A stretch of 8,430 bases of DNA. Source: an uncultured Collinsella sp. Lineage in GTDB: Bacteria; Actinomycetota; Coriobacteriia; Coriobacteriales; Coriobacteriaceae. Below, one piece after another: positions 5,737-8,430 of the stretch. Position 1 is the stretch's first letter. Every line of letters begins with the position of its first letter. The notes beneath the pieces are model-generated. The model saw only the letters and a list, made by a program, of their open reading frames with translations. It ran no database searches and was not told where the DNA came from. The stretch lies in the NCBI GenBank assembly GCA_937958315.1, contig CALFGH010000124.1:1-8430 (forward strand). The letters are read 5' to 3'. Position numbers and translations under genes: made by a program.

Positions 5737-6615
5737 CTAGTTGAGAAGTTGGGCCATGGCGTTGACGAATTTTTGGACTTGGAGGGTGGGCTCGAGCGGG
5801 TAGTGCAGAAAGACGGGCACCTCGCGGCCGCACAGGAACGGCACGCCTACAAAGGCCGGATGCACCCCCGACCACGCTCCGCAGGTGAGCACCGCGTCGC
5901 CCTTTTCCTCCGCCTCGTTAAAGAGCGCAAAATCAAAGCTGTCCACGTCGATCACGTCCACGCCGCCGTCTGCCAAAAGATCGATACGCAGGCTGTCCAT
6001 GGCGTCGTTGCCGTGGCGGAGCACGCGCAGACGCATACCCTCCAAGTCGGCGACCGTAATGCGATTCTTGCGCGCCAGCGGGCTCGTGCGCGGCAGGTCG
6101 ATATAAAACGGCACGTTGACAATGCGGAGCTTTTGGCAGGCGTCGCCCCAGCGCGGGGTCGAAAAACTCGACTGCACCACATCCACTTCGCGACCAAGGC
6201 TGCGCATGACGGATTCGCGCTCGTCATAGAGATCGCTTACCGGCACGATCTCAAATCGCAGCGACGGTTCCAGATCGTGGATGCCCGACCACATCGACAG
6301 CGTTTGGCGCCCCGGGCACATCATCGACACGCCTAGGCGCACAGCACCACCATCGCCAGCCGCGCGTCGAGCACGGCGCAGCGCGTCCTCGGACTGCCGC
6401 ATGATCGAGCGCGCGTCATCCACCAGCAGAGCGCCCGCCGGCGTCACCTTAACGCCCGAGTGCGAGCGTTTGAACAGCGTGATGCCGAACTCGGCCTCGA
6501 AACCCGACACCTGCTTGACGAGCGCCGGGGTCGAAACGCGCAATTCTGCCGCCGCCCGAGAGAAGCTTCCCAGCTCCGCGGCGGCCGATATGGCCTCAAG
6601 TCGTCGATCGTACAC
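5737..6615 (-). CDS. LysR-type transcriptional regulator (GTG start)
   Basis: A 292-residue regulator with an N-terminal winged helix-turn-helix (about 2-61: RLEAISAAAELGSFSRAAAE, then the recognition helix TPALVKQVSGFEAEFG and wing KRSHSGVKVTPAG), a linker helix (62-88) and a periplasmic-binding-protein-like effector domain (about 91-288). The frame allows an ATG at 6643-6645, but I place the start at the GTG (6613-6615). AGGAG sits exactly 6 nt upstream of it, the upstream ATG has no Shine-Dalgarno, and LysR proteins usually begin two or three residues before this helix. The stop is TAG at 5737-5739. It is divergent from the SDR-MFS pair across a 233-nt region with two dyads, the classic LysR arrangement, so those genes are its likely targets. 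The effector is unknown. It converges on the ABC operon. Confidence 0.9.
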   Translation of the reverse strand: MYDRRLEAISAAAELGSFSRAAAELRVSTPALVKQVSGFEAEFGITLFKRSHSGVKVTPAGALLVDDARSIMRQSEDALRRARRAAGDGGAVRLGVSMMCPGRQTLSMWSGIHDLEPSLRFEIVPVSDLYDERESVMRSLGREVDVVQSSFSTPRWGDACQKLRIVNVPFYIDLPRTSPLARKNRITVADLEGMRLRVLRHGNDAMDSLRIDLLADGGVDVIDVDSFDFALFNEAEEKGDAVLTCGAWSGVHPAFVGVPFLCGREVPVFLHYPLEPTLQVQKFVNAMAQLLN

Positions 6616-6649
6616 GTCAATCTCCTGTTTCCAGACGTATGGCAACGAA

Positions 6650-6674
6650 CTGCCAAAGGGGATCGTTTTGGCAG
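6650..6674. promoter_or_regulatory. Candidate LysR-binding dyad 1
   Basis: CTGCCAAA (6650-6657) and TTTGGCAG (6667-6674) are exact reverse complements with a 9-nt spacer. The dyad lies 34-59 nt upstream of the LysR start codon and thus near its own predicted leader or promoter, a usual place for autorepression. It is assigned by symmetry and position only. Confidence 0.5.
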
Positions 6675-6713
6675 GTCACACACTCAATTAAGGACACATC
6701 GTCTTGCGAGCTA

Positions 6714-6728
6714 TAAACCATTGGTTTA
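6714..6728. promoter_or_regulatory. Candidate LysR-binding dyad 2 with overlapping AT-rich box
   Basis: TAAACCATTGGTTTA is a perfect 6-bp dyad around a 3-nt centre, the interrupted palindrome size typical of LysR sites (T-N11-A class, here two bases longer). TATAAA at 6712-6717 overlaps its left arm and could serve as a -10 for the SDR gene, but no good -35 box is present at the right distance. Activator-dependent promoters often lack one. Confidence 0.5.
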
Positions 6729-6796
6729 CGCCATTCTAACAAATATGCAATTCACCTGCGCAAATGCAAAGCATACGATAACCAGCGGAAACCGCG

Positions 6797-6821
6797 TGGG
6801 TCGGTTAATGGGAGCGACCCA
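6797..6821 (+). other. Leader hairpin in the SDR 5' region
   Basis: TGGGTCG (6797-6803) pairs with CGACCCA (6815-6821) around an 11-nt loop. A small GCGG-AAA-CCGC hairpin (6785-6795) lies just before it. It ends 14 nt before the SDR Shine-Dalgarno (AAGGG, 6836-6840). It could influence translation or mRNA stability. No known riboswitch was recognised. Confidence 0.4.
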
Positions 6822-6848
6822 TCGGGAGGCACAAGAAGGGAAGTTCCT

Positions 6849-7730
6849 ATGAGCAATTGGCTTAAGCTCGAGGGCGATGTCTGCGCCGTGACTGGCGCGC
6901 TCGGCGGTATGGGCGTCGAGATTTGCCGTGAGTTCGCCCGCAACGGCGCCAACGTCGTCCTGCTCGATCTGGACGAGGAAAAGGTCAAGGCCGCAGCCGC
7001 CGACCTCGCCGCCGAGTTTGGCATCCACGCCGAGGGCTACAAGATGAACGCCACCGACGAGGCCGAGGTTCAGGCAGCCGTCGACGCCACCATCGCCGAC
7101 TTCGGCCGCGTCGACGTTCTCGTCAACACCGCCGGCATCCTGCGTTTCGCAGCTATGGAAGACCTGCCGCTCTCCGACTGGAACGAGGTCATCAACGTCA
7201 ACCTCACCGGTTACTTCATCACCTCGCAGCGCTTTGGTCGCGAGATGATCAAGGCCGGCCAGGGCCGCCTGGTGCACATCTCGACCGTCGCCAGCCACTC
7301 CCCCGAGACGTTCTCGGGCGTGTACAGCTCTACCAAGGCCGGCGTCAACATGATGTCCAAGATGCTGGCTGCCGAGTGGGGCCCCTACGGCGTGCGCTCC
7401 AACTGCGTCGAGCCCTGCTTCGTTAAGACCCCGATGTCGGCCAACTTCTACGCCGACCCCGAGGTCGAAAAGAGCCGCAGCCGTCTGATCGCCACGCGCC
7501 GCATCGGCGAGGTCAGCGATATCGCCAACGCCGTCATGTTCCTGGCGTCCAAGCGCTCGGACTTTACCACCGGCGACGCCATCAAGGTCGACGGCGGCTT
7601 CTCCAACATGATGGGCGACCTCACCGCCAAGCCCGGCGGCCGTCGCGCCTATGCCGATAACTACCTTAAGAACAAGGGTGTCGAGCTCTGGTCCGATGAG
7701 TCCGGCGTCGCCAAGCCAACTGACCAGTAA
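6849..7730 (+). CDS. Short-chain dehydrogenase/reductase (classical SDR) with C-terminal extension
   Basis: A 293-residue NAD(P)-dependent oxidoreductase with a Rossmann fold, acting on an unidentified alcohol or carbonyl substrate in the cytoplasm. Motifs: TGALGGMG at 15-22 (cofactor glycine motif); acidic D40 (and D42) at the end of strand beta-2, which favours NAD(H) over NADP(H); NTAG at 93-96; N118 of the catalytic tetrad; Y159-S-S-T-K163 active site. The position 13 residues before Y159, normally catalytic Ser, is T146, with S145 beside it. The usual PG after strand beta-6 is P189-C190. The SDR core ends near GDAIKVDGGFS (242-252); the remaining ~40 residues, basic then acidic, are an addition to the usual ~250 length. 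AAGGG is 8 nt before the ATG. It is followed 65 nt later by an MFS carrier and is divergent from LysR, so it probably acts on what that carrier moves. Steroid, sugar-acid or hydroxy-acid dehydrogenase are all possible. Confidence 0.9.
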   Translation: MSNWLKLEGDVCAVTGALGGMGVEICREFARNGANVVLLDLDEEKVKAAAADLAAEFGIHAEGYKMNATDEAEVQAAVDATIADFGRVDVLVNTAGILRFAAMEDLPLSDWNEVINVNLTGYFITSQRFGREMIKAGQGRLVHISTVASHSPETFSGVYSSTKAGVNMMSKMLAAEWGPYGVRSNCVEPCFVKTPMSANFYADPEVEKSRSRLIATRRIGEVSDIANAVMFLASKRSDFTTGDAIKVDGGFSNMMGDLTAKPGGRRAYADNYLKNKGVELWSDESGVAKPTDQ

Positions 7731-7744
7731 ACCAACCTAACAGG

Positions 7745-7770
7745 GAGGCCCGCGGATACGACCGCTCCTC
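7745..7770 (+). other. Small hairpin between the SDR and MFS genes
   Basis: GAGG (7745-7748) and GCGG (7752-7755) pair with CCTC (7767-7770) and CCGC (7762-7765), giving a short imperfect hairpin with loop ATACGA. There is no T-run, so read-through into the MFS gene is expected. It may tune relative expression or mRNA processing. It could be chance in GC-rich DNA. Confidence 0.3.
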
Positions 7771-7795
7771 TCCCACATCGATTAGAAAGAGTCCA

Positions 7796-8430
7796 ATGGC
7801 TTCCAGCAACTCCAACAAGGGTCGCGCCGTCGTGCTTTCCGCCGCGTGCGTCACCATGTTCTTCATCAGCTCCATCGCGCTGTATTCTGTCGTGAGCAAG
7901 AACCTGCTCGCCGTCTACCCCGAGTGGTCCAGCGCTCTTACCTGGGCCTTCCCGGTCTTTCAGACCATCATGGCCGTGACGGGCATCTTCGCCGGCCGCA
8001 TCTCCGACAAGATCGGCCCGCGTAACGTCGTGATCGCCGCCGCCGTGTGCTACGGCCTGGGCTGGTTCATGTCCGGCACCGTCACCGAGCCGTGGCAGTT
8101 CTACCTGTGGTTCTCGCTCATCGCCGCCATCGGCAACGGCCTGGGCTACAACCCCGCGCTCACCACCGGCCAAAAGTGGTTCATCGACAAGAAGGGTCTC
8201 GCCTCCGGCATCACCCTGGCCGCTTCGACCGCCGGCCCCGCCGTGCTGTCCCCGGTGCTCGCCTCGCTGCTCATCCCGAGCTTGGGCATCTTTGGCGCCC
8301 TCAAGGCACTCGGCGTCATCTTCTTTGTGATGATCGCCGCCTCCGCCCTGTTCCTGAAGGCCCCCGAGGCAGGTTGGCTGCCCGAGGGCTTCGAGGCCCC
8401 CAAGGGCGGCGCGCACGCCGGCACCTTCGG
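7796..8430 (+). CDS. MFS transporter, OFA (oxalate/formate antiporter)-like, partial at 3' end
   Basis: The first 211 residues of a membrane carrier; the frame is open to the window edge with no stop. Predicted helices lie near 12-34, 48-66, 77-94, 101-121, 137-160 and 166-188, the N-terminal six of a 12-helix MFS protein. The loop 2-3 signature is GRISDKIGPR at 67-76 (MFS motif A). The stretch GNGLGYNPALTTGQKWFIDK (113-132) followed by GLASGIT, and the PEAGWLPEGF stretch after helix 6 (190-199), resemble the OFA family, whose characterised member OxlT exchanges oxalate and formate. The start ATG is preceded by GAAAGAG 4 nt upstream, a modest ribosome site. It lies 65 nt after the SDR and is probably cotranscribed. 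The substrate is likely a small carboxylate by family analogy, but this is not established. A long antisense frame opposite it is a composition artefact. Confidence 0.85.
   Translation, partial: MASSNSNKGRAVVLSAACVTMFFISSIALYSVVSKNLLAVYPEWSSALTWAFPVFQTIMAVTGIFAGRISDKIGPRNVVIAAAVCYGLGWFMSGTVTEPWQFYLWFSLIAAIGNGLGYNPALTTGQKWFIDKKGLASGITLAASTAGPAVLSPVLASLLIPSLGIFGALKALGVIFFVMIAASALFLKAPEAGWLPEGFEAPKGGAHAGTF

Noticed and set aside
7661..8416. Minus-strand frame (about 251 codons) over the SDR end and MFS start
   Set aside because: The plus-strand frame from 7796 encodes clear MFS helices and motif A; the minus frame is Gly/Asp/His-rich antisense.
1..8430. CRISPR arrays, tRNA/rRNA genes, insertion sequences or phage genes
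   Set aside because: No spaced direct repeats, tRNA-like cloverleaf, transposase or integrase motif was seen on either strand.

Overview
The window is high-GC bacterial DNA with strong Shine-Dalgarno sites, short intergenic gaps and Gram-positive-style gene content. The proteins (pyridoxamine-kinase-like enzyme, MarR plus a paired ABC exporter, LysR, SDR, OFA-type MFS carrier) and the codon style suggest an anaerobic actinomycete of the Coriobacteriia, perhaps Collinsella. This assignment is inferred from general resemblance; no rRNA or other marker gene is present.

Layout. (1) 20-844, minus strand: a ribokinase-fold pyridoxal/pyridoxamine kinase. (2) 845-1279: a 435-base gap with no convincing gene. 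It holds a ~114-nt region (1034-1147) that folds into one long nested hairpin, a separate perfect 12-bp hairpin (1153-1180), and a well-formed sigma70-type promoter whose -10 element is overlapped by a 9-bp inverted repeat. (3) 1280-5502, plus strand: a three-gene operon, marR-like regulator, ABC half-transporter 1, ABC half-transporter 2. Both junctions overlap by 8 nt. The two ABC proteins make a heterodimeric exporter with one degenerate and one canonical ATP site. (4) 5503-5736: the operon's 3' region, with a 104-nt palindrome (28-bp perfect arms) and then a strong intrinsic terminator. (5) 5737-6615, minus strand: a LysR-type regulator, whose start I place at a GTG. (6) 6616-6848: the divergent control region with two perfect dyads and a leader hairpin. 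(7) 6849-7730: an SDR oxidoreductase with an unusual C-terminal tail. (8) 7796-8430: an OFA-like MFS transporter that runs off the window end.

How the genes fit together. The MarR protein probably represses its own operon by binding the dyad over its promoter; an effector, perhaps an exported compound, would relieve this. The LysR protein probably controls the divergent SDR-MFS pair, which looks like a small uptake-and-oxidation/reduction module for an unidentified small, possibly carboxylated, substrate.

The most interesting signal is 1034-1147. Its internal loop is filled by three tandem G.A/A.G pairs when read on the plus strand, which would be expected of a structured RNA rather than of a plain DNA palindrome.
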